In this document: piece after piece, positions 16,088 through 24,969 of the stretch
How positions within the stretch are numbered: position 1 is the first letter of the stretch
Layout: the number at the start of each line of letters is the position of its first letter
Made by a program: the position numbers and the translations under genes
DNA from: Flavobacteriaceae bacterium D16
GTDB lineage: Bacteria; Bacteroidota; Bacteroidia; Flavobacteriales; Flavobacteriaceae
Length of the DNA: 64,000 bases
Assembly: GCA_021295155.1 (NCBI GenBank)
Contig: JAJTJC010000035.1
Coordinates: 868,001 to 932,000 of the forward strand
Direction: 5' to 3'
Notes under the pieces: model-generated
What the model was told of the DNA's origin: nothing
The model's database searches: none
The model's input: the letters and a program-made list of their open reading frames with translations, nothing else

Positions 16088-18571
16088 ATGCGCACTCCAA
16101 TTATATGCTTATTGCTATTTATTACTGTGTTATTCAGTTGCAGTGAACCCCAGACATATGACGTAATTATACGTAACGGACAACTGTACGATGGGTCTGG
16201 TTCTCCGGCATTCCAGGCGGATATAGGAATCCTGGGAGATTCTATAGTAGCAATAGGTGATCTGGACAAAGCCGCTGCCACAATGGAAATTGATGCCTCC
16301 GGTATGGCCGTTGCACCCGGATTTATCAATATGCTCAGCTGGGCCAATGTTAGCCTTATTGAAGATGGTCGTTCCCAGGGAGATATCCGGCAAGGGGTAA
16401 CCCTGGAGGTTCTTGGAGAAGGACGATCCATGGGGCCCTTGAATGATGAGATGAAGGCTGGTATGAAAGAAGGCCAGCAAAACATCAAATACGATATTGC
16501 CTGGACTACCCTTGGTGAGTATCTGGACTTTCTAGAACAAAAAGGGGTTTCTACCAATATTGCCTCTTTTGTCGGTAACGGAACACTGCGTGAATATGTA
16601 ATGGGTTATGAAAAGCGCACACCTACCAACGAAGAAATGGATCAGATGAAAGCGCTGCTCAGACAGGCGATGGAAGAAGGAGCAGTGGGTATGTCGACCT
16701 CCTTAATCTATGTCCCCAGCGGTCATGCACAAACCGATGAGATCATCGAGTTAGCAAAGGTGGTATCCGAATATGATGGCATGTATATTTCGCACATACG
16801 AGATGAGGAAGGCGACTTACTGGAGGCTGTGCAGGAGCTGATTCGTGTTTCCGATGAAGCTGATGTTCCTGCCGAAATATACCATTTTAAGGCTTCGGGT
16901 AATAAAAACTGGCATTTGCTGGACGACGCAATTGCCCTGGTAGACAGCGCGAGGAATGCAGGTCTGAACATCACCACGGATATGTATATGTACAATGCCA
17001 GTTCAACCGGACTTAATGTACTATTACCTGAATGGGCAAAGGAAGGTGGACATAAAAGTACCATGGCCCTTATTGAACAACCAGACAGACGATTACAAAT
17101 GATGAAGGAGGTAGACTTTTATGTTCCTCCTGAAAATATACTGCTTGTTGGATTTCGAAATGAAGAACTTCGTAGCCTCCTGGGTAAGACTCTTGCCGAG
17201 GTAGCTGAACAACGAGATATTTCTCCTGAAGAAGCTATCGTTGACTTGATTTATGAAGATAACAGCAGGATTCAGGTAGTATATTTTTCCATGACTGAAG
17301 AAAACATAGAAAAGAAACTTGCCTTGCCCTATATGGCTATCTGTTCCGATGCCGGTTCTTATACCAACGAAGGGGTTTTTACCCTGCAAAGCACCCACCC
17401 CAGAGCATATGGATCCTTTGCTCGACTACTGGGCCATTACGTTCGCGACAAACAGGTGATTCCCCTGGAAGAGGCCATTTACAAACTAACCAGCTTACCG
17501 GCGACCAATCTAAAACTGGAACGCAGGGGAGCATTGTTGCCTGGTTATTATGCAGATATTGTCATTTTTAATCCGGAAACTATTCAGGACCAGGCCACAT
17601 TTGAAAAGCCACACCAATATGCCACTGGAGTTGAACACGTTTTTGTTAACGGATTACAGGTTTTGAAAAACGGGGAACATACCGGGGCTTTCCCAGGAAG
17701 AGTAGTCAGGGGTCCTGGATGGAATGAAGGAAACGATACTTCCTTAATTCGGGAAGGAGCAGAACTAAAGCTAGTTTCAGACGCATATTCATTTACGGAA
17801 GGTCCCGCCGTTGATACTTATGGAAACGTCTATTTTACAGACCAGCCAAACAACCAAATATTGAAATGGTCCGTTGAGAATGAAGAAGTTGGGGTGTTTA
17901 TGAAACCAGCAGGACGGGCTAATGGACTTTATTTCGATAATCAGGGCAAGTTGTTGGCGGCAGCTGACGAGAAATTTGAATTGTGGAGAATTGATGTCGA
18001 TAAGCCCGGGGAAGTAGAAGTCCTCCTGAGTCAGTTTGAAGGCAAGAACTTAAATGGCCCTAACGATATTTGGGTAGGTCCCAAAGGTGGTATCTATTTT
18101 ACGGATCCCTATTATCAAAGGCCCTGGTGGGACCGATCGGCAAAGGAAATTGAACAGGAACGGGTGTATTACCTGCCTAAGGGCAGCCGGGAACCAGTTA
18201 TTGTTGTAGATGATTTTGTACAACCCAATGGTATTATCGGCAGCGCCGATGGCAAAAAACTGTATATAGCAGACATTGGTGATAAAAAAACCTACTCCTA
18301 TGATATCCGGGATAATGGCATGCTCACCAATAAAAAATTATTAGCTCCCATGGGTTCAGACGGGATGACCCTGGATATCAAAGGGAATCTATACCTCACC
18401 GGTAATGGGGTTACGGTTTTTAATCCAGAGGGAAAGAAAATCCTGCATATTCCGGTACCTCAGGACTGGACGGCTAACGTAACCTTTGGAGGTAAAGATC
18501 AAAAGACACTATTCATCACCGCCATGAACAGCCTTTATACCCTGGATATGAACGTAAACGGGATACGATAA
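16088..18571 (+). CDS. D-aminoacylase-like amidohydrolase fused to an SMP-30/gluconolactonase domain, lipoprotein
   Basis: An 827-residue lipoprotein (LFSC lipobox, Cys18) with two enzyme-like domains. Residues ~24-550 resemble N-acyl-D-amino-acid deacylases: QGVTLEVLGEG, MGMSTSLIYVPSG, YISHIRDE (His236), IYHFKASG (His266) and CSDAG (Asp421). The usual HxH after PGFI is replaced by Leu83-Ser-Trp85, and Glu111 sits where the metal-bridging Cys is expected. Residues ~560-827 are an SMP-30 beta-propeller with its calcium-site residues in place (FTEGPAV, LNGPNDIW, QPNGI, IADIGD). The natural substrate is unclear; peptide- or lactone-containing products of extracellular polymers are possible. The SRAP gene follows by 16 bp. 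Confidence 0.85.
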   Translation: MRTPIICLLLFITVLFSCSEPQTYDVIIRNGQLYDGSGSPAFQADIGILGDSIVAIGDLDKAAATMEIDASGMAVAPGFINMLSWANVSLIEDGRSQGDIRQGVTLEVLGEGRSMGPLNDEMKAGMKEGQQNIKYDIAWTTLGEYLDFLEQKGVSTNIASFVGNGTLREYVMGYEKRTPTNEEMDQMKALLRQAMEEGAVGMSTSLIYVPSGHAQTDEIIELAKVVSEYDGMYISHIRDEEGDLLEAVQELIRVSDEADVPAEIYHFKASGNKNWHLLDDAIALVDSARNAGLNITTDMYMYNASSTGLNVLLPEWAKEGGHKSTMALIEQPDRRLQMMKEVDFYVPPENILLVGFRNEELRSLLGKTLAEVAEQRDISPEEAIVDLIYEDNSRIQVVYFSMTEENIEKKLALPYMAICSDAGSYTNEGVFTLQSTHPRAYGSFARLLGHYVRDKQVIPLEEAIYKLTSLPATNLKLERRGALLPGYYADIVIFNPETIQDQATFEKPHQYATGVEHVFVNGLQVLKNGEHTGAFPGRVVRGPGWNEGNDTSLIREGAELKLVSDAYSFTEGPAVDTYGNVYFTDQPNNQILKWSVENEEVGVFMKPAGRANGLYFDNQGKLLAAADEKFELWRIDVDKPGEVEVLLSQFEGKNLNGPNDIWVGPKGGIYFTDPYYQRPWWDRSAKEIEQERVYYLPKGSREPVIVVDDFVQPNGIIGSADGKKLYIADIGDKKTYSYDIRDNGMLTNKKLLAPMGSDGMTLDIKGNLYLTGNGVTVFNPEGKKILHIPVPQDWTANVTFGGKDQKTLFITAMNSLYTLDMNVNGIR

Positions 18572-18587
18572 TCAAAAAAGCTGAAGG

Positions 18588-19352
18588 ATGTGTTATGACA
18601 TCAAAGCGAGTTTAGAAGCCCAGCTTAAGCGTGCCAAACGTTATGGCGACGAGGATGCTATCAGGGAAATTGAGGAAAAACTTGTGCCTTTTACGGATCT
18701 TCCCGTACACCACACCTCAGGTTTTCAGCACCCAAAACTACTGATCTACACAGACCGGTCGCCCGATTTTCCTGAAGTATCTGTTTGGGGCCTGGTACCC
18801 CATTGGGTCAAGGACCAAAATCAATTAAAGAAACTATGGAATAACACCCTGAATGCGAGGGGAGAAACAATTTTTGAAAAACCATCCTTCCGTTGGGCAG
18901 CCCGCCACAATCGCTGCCTTATCTATGTTGACGGTTTCTATGAGCACCATCACTTTAAGGGAAAAACGTACCCTTTTTATCTCTATCGAAAAGATCTTCA
19001 GCCCATGGCTTTCGCAGGACTCTGGAGCGAATGGACAGACCCGGAAACAGGAGAGGTCAAAAACACATTTAGCATTGTAACCACAGAAGGCAATGAGCTC
19101 CTCGCTAAGGTGCACAACAACCCGCGCATAAAAGGCCCCAGAATGCCACTTATCTTACCGGAAGAATTGACAGATAGATGGCTGGAACCAACAACGGATG
19201 ATCTGGACATTAAGGCAGTTCAGGAATTGATACGTTCCTATCCTGCAGAAGCACTTGAAGCGTATACCGTGCATCGGTTAAGGGGAAAAGAATATCAGGG
19301 TAATGTTCCTGAGATCAATGAACCAGTCACCTATTCTGAACTTGAGTTTTAG
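18588..19352 (+). CDS. SRAP domain protein (YedK/HMCES family)
   Basis: Forms a covalent DNA-protein crosslink with abasic sites in single-stranded DNA, shielding them during replication. After Met removal Cys2 becomes the N-terminal nucleophile (MCYDIK), and the active-site set is visible: NARGETI (Asn), DGFYEHH (Glu) and the late RMPLIL region. Length 254 is normal. It follows the fused hydrolase gene closely but has no evident functional link to it. Confidence 0.92.
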   Translation: MCYDIKASLEAQLKRAKRYGDEDAIREIEEKLVPFTDLPVHHTSGFQHPKLLIYTDRSPDFPEVSVWGLVPHWVKDQNQLKKLWNNTLNARGETIFEKPSFRWAARHNRCLIYVDGFYEHHHFKGKTYPFYLYRKDLQPMAFAGLWSEWTDPETGEVKNTFSIVTTEGNELLAKVHNNPRIKGPRMPLILPEELTDRWLEPTTDDLDIKAVQELIRSYPAEALEAYTVHRLRGKEYQGNVPEINEPVTYSELEF

Positions 19353-19365
19353 ACAGTCAAAACCA

Positions 19366-21582
19366 TTATTTCACCAGATCGAAGATGCGGGTGTATTTCA
19401 GAATAATACTGTTATTTAAGGGACTCCTTTCCTGAAGGTTGTGGTTGTAAACGATAAACAAACCGGTATTTGCCCGTTGTAGCCAGCTAAAACGGATATT
19501 GGCTGCCCACAGCTTACGTGTTGAATTATTTTGTATCAGTCCCTGTATGAACATAGTTGGAGTAAATGCATAGGTAATCTGACTGCGAAATATATTAGCA
19601 GAAAAATCCCCTACAGGAAGGGTAAAGCGATTGTATTGATAGGTGATATCCGCGTTAAACTTGTCTCCTCTTCTTAAGCTGAGTGTAGCACTATTGAGAT
19701 ATCGGGAACCCCCGAATGATCCTCCCATAACGGAACGTATGTTTACCGATACGGGCTTACTTCTATTGGTAAAAAAGATCAACTGGCTTTCAGCATGCTT
19801 GTAGGTGCCTGGCTGAACGATTACCCCATCGGAAATTTCAAAAGCCTCAACCACTCCTTCTGTGGTAAAATTGATACCGGTATGGAATTCCAGACCGCTT
19901 TTATATTCCCAGTGGTTGTCAATATGCAGGAATCCCGTTTCCTGAAACCCCTCAAAATTCCAATATCCCCGATATGAAACATGGGGGCGATATTCCAGGA
20001 TCTTGGAGTTCTCCTTTTTAGGACGCATATGGTGTAACACCAGGGCCTCCGGTTTACGAAATGAAGATCGCAATAGAAAACCAACTTCAGGGTTAAATCC
20101 TTCACCAACTTCGGTGTAAGCTGCTCGCATTACCCAGTTATTCCATTGATAATCAGTCTGGAATTTAAAAGAATGGGCATCATCCGGATCATCAGGGTCT
20201 ACAGACCGGGCATAAAAACCAGACATCCGAGCCTTATTTCCCAGACCCAGCTTGCCATCAATGGCAAAGGTCCGGTTATAATCATTATCCGTTTCTATGC
20301 CTGTCCTGCTTATAAATGCAGCGCCCAAAGCCGTACGCCCCTTAAACTCGTGATTTACCCGGGCAACGGTATAATTGTTTTTCTCAATACCCACATCACT
20401 CACACCATCCGTAAACATGCTCAGGAACCCAACATTGGTGCGATTGAGTTTTCCTGAGAGCCTGGCTCCCCCAATTATGGGAACGATGTTGCCATCATCT
20501 CCTATGCCGATACGCCGACTAAAAAAAAGATCTACTTCTCCCGGGCTACCTACACTGAAAAGTCCGGCATTCTCCAGAAAAAAAGGCCTTTTTTCAGGAA
20601 AAAACAGGTTAAAACGATCCAGGTTTACCTGTTGATCATCTACCTCAACCTGGGCAAAATCCGTATTATAGGTCAGGTCTAAGGTGAGGCTTGGGGTAAT
20701 GCTATACTTGATATCGCCACCAGCTTCCGGGGTGAATTCCCTGCTGGGATCTGCAACCTCATAGTCCTTATCCAGCCTCCCCAGCACATAGGGGATTACT
20801 TTCAGGTTACCCGGATTCCTTAACTCAAGACCCCTAAGTGTGCCTGCCAGCGAAAGGCGGTTTAGGCTGAAACCGATAGGCAAACTGGCCCAGTAGACAA
20901 TCTCATTGGACTTCCTGATATTCCGCCTGAAGTTGATACCCCAGTCGCGTCCGGCCTGAAAGCGAATGGTTCGCAGTGGGATGGCAAATTCTGCACTCCA
21001 GCCAAAATCCCCCACTTTGGCCTTTACTTCAAAGGCGGCATCCCAGTTCAGGTTAAATCCACCAATAGTTCCCCCTTGTTGCCGGTTGGCATTAAAATTA
21101 CCCTGCCCTTCGTTATCCACCTGGGCATCGTACTCCACACCCAGGGAATTGGTTCCGAAAATGAATCCATTCTGCCCATCCTGGTAGGTATCCATGATAA
21201 ATATAAAGGCATCGGTATTGTCCAGATTAGCATCCCTACGGGCATCAGATACCACTAGCTCCTCCGGATTGGCATCATAACAAACCACACTGAGGTAAAA
21301 GGTATCTGCCGTATAGGCTATGCGAATATCTGTTTTTTCGCTAGCGGCTTGCCCAAAATTGGGTTGGGTCTGTATGAGATTACCAAAAGGCGTTATGCCC
21401 TGCCATACCGGATCTTCAATAACCTCTCCATCTATATCAGGTCGGATTTGCAAGGGAATAGCACGGGCTGTAGGACGATCTTGTTCAAAGTCCTGAGCTG
21501 TAATAAAGACAGGAAGGGTAAATAAAAGTAACAGGAAGAAAAGGTTCAGCGAATTGTGCTTCGCGTAATGGTCTTTTGGCAT
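19366..21582 (-). CDS. exported DUF5916 protein with N-terminal CBM9-like domain
   Basis: A 738-residue secreted, probably outer-membrane protein. A signal peptide (LLLLFTLPVFITAQ) precedes a DOMON/CBM9-type sugar-binding domain (~residues 40-230) with the usual IDGEVIEDPVWQG opening. The C-terminal ~480 residues are the DUF5916 beta-barrel-like domain, with alternating strands and an aromatic-rich C-terminus. Such proteins accompany polysaccharide or peptide degradation in Bacteroidota, though their activity is not established. It is divergent from the esterase gene at 21734, sharing a 151-bp regulatory gap. Confidence 0.87.
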   Translation of the reverse strand: MPKDHYAKHNSLNLFFLLLLFTLPVFITAQDFEQDRPTARAIPLQIRPDIDGEVIEDPVWQGITPFGNLIQTQPNFGQAASEKTDIRIAYTADTFYLSVVCYDANPEELVVSDARRDANLDNTDAFIFIMDTYQDGQNGFIFGTNSLGVEYDAQVDNEGQGNFNANRQQGGTIGGFNLNWDAAFEVKAKVGDFGWSAEFAIPLRTIRFQAGRDWGINFRRNIRKSNEIVYWASLPIGFSLNRLSLAGTLRGLELRNPGNLKVIPYVLGRLDKDYEVADPSREFTPEAGGDIKYSITPSLTLDLTYNTDFAQVEVDDQQVNLDRFNLFFPEKRPFFLENAGLFSVGSPGEVDLFFSRRIGIGDDGNIVPIIGGARLSGKLNRTNVGFLSMFTDGVSDVGIEKNNYTVARVNHEFKGRTALGAAFISRTGIETDNDYNRTFAIDGKLGLGNKARMSGFYARSVDPDDPDDAHSFKFQTDYQWNNWVMRAAYTEVGEGFNPEVGFLLRSSFRKPEALVLHHMRPKKENSKILEYRPHVSYRGYWNFEGFQETGFLHIDNHWEYKSGLEFHTGINFTTEGVVEAFEISDGVIVQPGTYKHAESQLIFFTNRSKPVSVNIRSVMGGSFGGSRYLNSATLSLRRGDKFNADITYQYNRFTLPVGDFSANIFRSQITYAFTPTMFIQGLIQNNSTRKLWAANIRFSWLQRANTGLFIVYNHNLQERSPLNNSIILKYTRIFDLVK

Positions 21583-21671
21583 CAGGTGGTTATTATGGCT
21601 ACTAAATTTAAGTGAATTTTTTAAACAATTCCTGTGACTTAAGTTACCGAAGCGTATTTAATACAGGACTA

Positions 21672-21684
21672 TTTGGCTGCCAAA
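21672..21684. promoter_or_regulatory. palindrome in a divergent promoter region
   Basis: TTTGGC and GCCAAA flank a single T, giving a compact 13-bp dyad about 50 bp before the ATG at 21734 and about 90 bp from the divergent start at 21582. It is a candidate operator; no partner regulator is encoded alongside. Confidence 0.35.
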
Positions 21685-21733
21685 CGATAATGAAGTAAAT
21701 TCATAACCGTAAATCTACAAATACACCATTCCT

Positions 21734-22618
21734 ATGTGTCAGGATAGTTTCAAGGCATCCTTACTGTTTACCCTTTTCATATTTTGCTTATTCCCCTGCG
21801 CAGCTCAGGAAATTGTAGAACTGCCGCATGAGAATCCCTCAAACGTAGCATGGGCTGATGAACCAAATGCATATTACTCCAATTTATGGAAGACACAGGT
21901 AGTGACTAATGTATCCAAGCCCACTCTGGAAGTATTCAGGCCTATTGGAGTTGCATCTAATGGTACGGGGATAATCATTGCCCCCGGTGGCGGTCTTTAC
22001 GCATTAAGTGTAAACAAGGAGGGTAAAGATGTGGCGCGATGGCTCAATCAAAAAGGGATTACCGCATTCGTATTGAATTACCGCCTGGTGCCTACTGGAG
22101 AAGACGGAGTAAGAGAATTGCAGACGGATGGAGAAAAGGTCGGAGAAAAAATTGCTCCTATCCTACCACTATCCATAGCCGACGGACTTACTGCTGTTTC
22201 TTATGTTCGGGAAAACGCCAAGGACCTGGGTATTAGTCCAGATAAAGTTGGTTTTATGGGCTTTTCCGCTGGTGGATCGGTTACCATGGGCGTTGCTTTT
22301 AATGCCAACACAACCAACATGCCGAATTTCCTGGTACCAGTATATGCCTGGATGACCATTATGGGTGAATACGAGGTGCCGGAGGAAGCACCCCCAATGG
22401 CGGTGATTTGCGCATCAAATGATTATCTAGCTCAGGAAAGCATTTCATTATACGCTGAATGGCAAGACTCTGGCATTCCTTCAGAATTACATATGTATTC
22501 CAAGGGAGGTCATGGATTTGGGATGCTTAAGCAAAACCTTCCTTCCGATACCTGGCTGGATAGAGTCTACGAATGGGCAGTTACCGAAGGATTAGTAGCA
22601 ACTCCAACAAAGTATTGA
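21734..22618 (+). CDS. secreted alpha/beta-hydrolase esterase
   Basis: A 294-residue exported esterase of the carboxylesterase/acetyl-xylan-esterase type. It has a signal peptide (~residues 1-24, ending PCAAQ), the oxyanion motif APGGG, the nucleophile elbow GFSAGGS (Ser ~178) and a C-terminal KGGHGFG with the catalytic His. It starts a rightward cluster with an SGNH hydrolase 4 bp later and a GH20 hexosaminidase, so removing acyl groups from amino-sugar oligosaccharides is a reasonable guess. Confidence 0.85.
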   Translation: MCQDSFKASLLFTLFIFCLFPCAAQEIVELPHENPSNVAWADEPNAYYSNLWKTQVVTNVSKPTLEVFRPIGVASNGTGIIIAPGGGLYALSVNKEGKDVARWLNQKGITAFVLNYRLVPTGEDGVRELQTDGEKVGEKIAPILPLSIADGLTAVSYVRENAKDLGISPDKVGFMGFSAGGSVTMGVAFNANTTNMPNFLVPVYAWMTIMGEYEVPEEAPPMAVICASNDYLAQESISLYAEWQDSGIPSELHMYSKGGHGFGMLKQNLPSDTWLDRVYEWAVTEGLVATPTKY

Positions 22619-22622
22619 TCCC

Positions 22623-23279
22623 ATGGGAAAAGTACTTGCAACACTATTGGCCCTTTTGGCATGGTCTTCCTATACCTGTCGGTCCCAGGACCCAGAGCGT
22701 TTCCGGGAAGAGGTTGAGCTTGTTGTTGAGCACAATGATTCTATTTGGGATCAAAACCTGGAAACCATCGTATTTACCGGGAGTTCTAGTATAAGAACCT
22801 GGGAGAATTTGCATTCGTTATTCCCATCCTTTCAAATAATAAACTCTGGATTTGGAGGTTCTCATGCCTCCGACCTGCTCTTTTATTTAGACAAATTAAT
22901 CCTTAGGTATCATCCCAGTAAAGTCTTCATCTATGAAGGAGACAACGATATTTTCGAAGGTAAAAGACCGCAAAAAATCTTTCAAGACATCGAAGCCATA
23001 CTGTCGAGTATATGGATCAAGAATCCCGATACGGAAGTAGTTTTAATATCTGCAAAGCCAAGCATTGCCCGCTGGCATCGGAGAGGTGCTTTCAAAAGAC
23101 TAAACCGGAAATTTAAACGCCTGGCTTCTGAGCAGCCTAATCTGGATTATGCAGATATCTGGAATCCCATGCTAAACGGTAGAAAACTTAAAGAGGAGCT
23201 GTTCATTGAAGACGGTCTTCATCTGAATCAAAAAGGCTATGAACTCTGGCAAGAGGCCATAACTCCCTTTGTTAAATAA
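22623..23279 (+). CDS. secreted SGNH/GDSL hydrolase
   Basis: A 218-residue exported hydrolase. A short signal peptide is followed by the block I variant FTGSSSIRTW (Ser nucleophile), NSGFGGSHASD (Gly block), EGDNDI (Asn) and DGLHLNQKGY (Asp and His). This type of GSSS SGNH enzyme often removes acetyl groups from carbohydrates. It lies between an esterase and a hexosaminidase gene; the frame's 3' end overlaps the upstream extension of the next frame, consistent with cotranscription. Confidence 0.85.
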   Translation: MGKVLATLLALLAWSSYTCRSQDPERFREEVELVVEHNDSIWDQNLETIVFTGSSSIRTWENLHSLFPSFQIINSGFGGSHASDLLFYLDKLILRYHPSKVFIYEGDNDIFEGKRPQKIFQDIEAILSSIWIKNPDTEVVLISAKPSIARWHRRGAFKRLNRKFKRLASEQPNLDYADIWNPMLNGRKLKEELFIEDGLHLNQKGYELWQEAITPFVK

Positions 23280-23289
23280 ATTTAATCTT

Positions 23290-24909
23290 ATGAAATCATC
23301 CAACACTTCTAAATTAGTCGCAAGTTTGCTTATCCTGGGCTTGTTCGTTGCCTGTCAGCAAAAGGAATTACCCGTTTATAACCTGGGAGAAACGGATCTT
23401 ACCCAGGAAAATCTGATCCCATTTCCGCGAAATGTTGAAGCCAGTAATGGTGGATTTGCCCTTGATCCGTATACCGCTATATACACCTCATCGGATGACC
23501 CAACTGAGTTTGAATCGATAGGACTGTTTTTGGCTCAGAAAATAGCTACAAAAACAGGATTGGTGCTTCCTGTAAATGATCTGCAGATAGAAAGGACAGA
23601 TAGGATTATCAATATCATCCGGAAAGATAGTATTGTCCTCCCTGGAGAAGAGGCGTATGAACTTTATATAGGTAGAGATACCATTAACCTGGCAGCTTCA
23701 AGTACTCAAGGGGCTTTTCGTGGTATTCAAACGCTGAGGCAACTCATCCCTGAGGAAAGTATTGACACCATTGCGGAATTCCCCATTTGGAGTATTCCCA
23801 CAGGCAAGATAAAGGATGAACCAAATTTTGAATATCGGGGCTCTATGCTCGATGTAGCGCGGCACTTCTTTTCTGTGGAGGATGTTAAAAAATACCTGGA
23901 TATACTAGCCTATTACAAAATCAATTACCTGCACCTGCACCTTACAGATGATCAGGGATGGCGTATAGAGATCAAATCATGGCCCAAATTGACTGAGATT
24001 GGCGGAAGTACCGAGGTCGGTGGAGAATCAGGTGGGTACTTTACACAAGAAGATTATAAGGATATTGTAGCCTACGCAGCAGACTTGTATATCACTATTG
24101 TCCCTGAGGTCGACATGCCTGGTCATACTAATGCTGCCTCCGTATCCTACCCATTCCTAAATGGCGCCGCAAAACCTGCAAAACTGTATGAGGGTACACG
24201 TGTGGGCTTTAGCACTTTTGACACCAGGAAAGATACCGTATATCAATTTATTGATGATGTAGTCCGTGAAATCTCGGAAATTACTCCAGGGCCTTATTTT
24301 CATATAGGTGGAGATGAAAGCCACGTAACAGAAAAAGACGATTACCGCTATTTTGTATCCCGGGTTGAAAAAATTGTACAGAAACATGGTAAACGAATGA
24401 TAGGATGGGACGAGGTTGCCACAGCTGATTTAGACAGCACTTCAATATCCCAATTCTGGGCAAGTATGAAAAATGCCAAGCTAGCACAGGAAAAAGGAAT
24501 GCAGGTAATCCTATCTCCAGCCAGCAAATCCTATCTGGATATGAAATACGATACCCTTTCTGAATACGGTCTCACCTGGGCCGCCTATATACCTGTAGAC
24601 AGCGCCTATATCTGGACTCCTGAAACCTATAGTGGTATTCCAAAAAGTCAGATACTAGGTGTGGAAGCTCCCCTTTGGTCTGAAACCATAAGTAATATTG
24701 AGGAATTGGAATACCTGGCCTTCCCCAGGATGATTGGTTATTCAGAATTAAGCTGGACAGATGAGGCCAACAGGGACTGGGAGAAATTCAAGGTTCGCCT
24801 GGCTAATCAGGCCGCTTATCTGGATCGGATGGATGTGAAGTATTATCCTTCGCCCCGCATTGACTGGGCAAAAAAGGACTTCCCTGAAAAGAAGGTAGTA
24901 AAGGATTAA
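23290..24909 (+). CDS. beta-N-acetylhexosaminidase, GH20, lipoprotein
   Basis: Removes terminal GlcNAc or GalNAc residues from oligosaccharides by substrate-assisted catalysis. The catalytic Asp-Glu pair is in HIGGDES (~residues 341-342), with LHLHLTDDQGWRIEIK and PEVDMPGHTNAA upstream. A lipobox near LFVAC indicates a surface or periplasmic lipoprotein. I chose the ATG at 23290, which starts the signal peptide, over the frame opening at 23269 inside the previous gene. It ends the esterase-SGNH-GH20 cluster and is followed by a terminator-like hairpin. Confidence 0.93.
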   Translation: MKSSNTSKLVASLLILGLFVACQQKELPVYNLGETDLTQENLIPFPRNVEASNGGFALDPYTAIYTSSDDPTEFESIGLFLAQKIATKTGLVLPVNDLQIERTDRIINIIRKDSIVLPGEEAYELYIGRDTINLAASSTQGAFRGIQTLRQLIPEESIDTIAEFPIWSIPTGKIKDEPNFEYRGSMLDVARHFFSVEDVKKYLDILAYYKINYLHLHLTDDQGWRIEIKSWPKLTEIGGSTEVGGESGGYFTQEDYKDIVAYAADLYITIVPEVDMPGHTNAASVSYPFLNGAAKPAKLYEGTRVGFSTFDTRKDTVYQFIDDVVREISEITPGPYFHIGGDESHVTEKDDYRYFVSRVEKIVQKHGKRMIGWDEVATADLDSTSISQFWASMKNAKLAQEKGMQVILSPASKSYLDMKYDTLSEYGLTWAAYIPVDSAYIWTPETYSGIPKSQILGVEAPLWSETISNIEELEYLAFPRMIGYSELSWTDEANRDWEKFKVRLANQAAYLDRMDVKYYPSPRIDWAKKDFPEKKVVKD

Positions 24910-24926
24910 TGTACATGCTAATAAGC

Positions 24927-24957
24927 AAAAAAAGACGTCATATTGACGTCCTTTTTA
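24927..24957. terminator. bidirectional rho-independent terminator
   Basis: A perfect 7-bp stem (GACGTCA at 24934-24940, TGACGTC at 24944-24950) with a 3-nt loop. An A-run on the left and a T-run on the right flank it, so it can stop both the rightward hexosaminidase and the leftward amidohydrolase transcripts. Confidence 0.85.
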
Positions 24958-24969
24958 CTTTCATAATAA

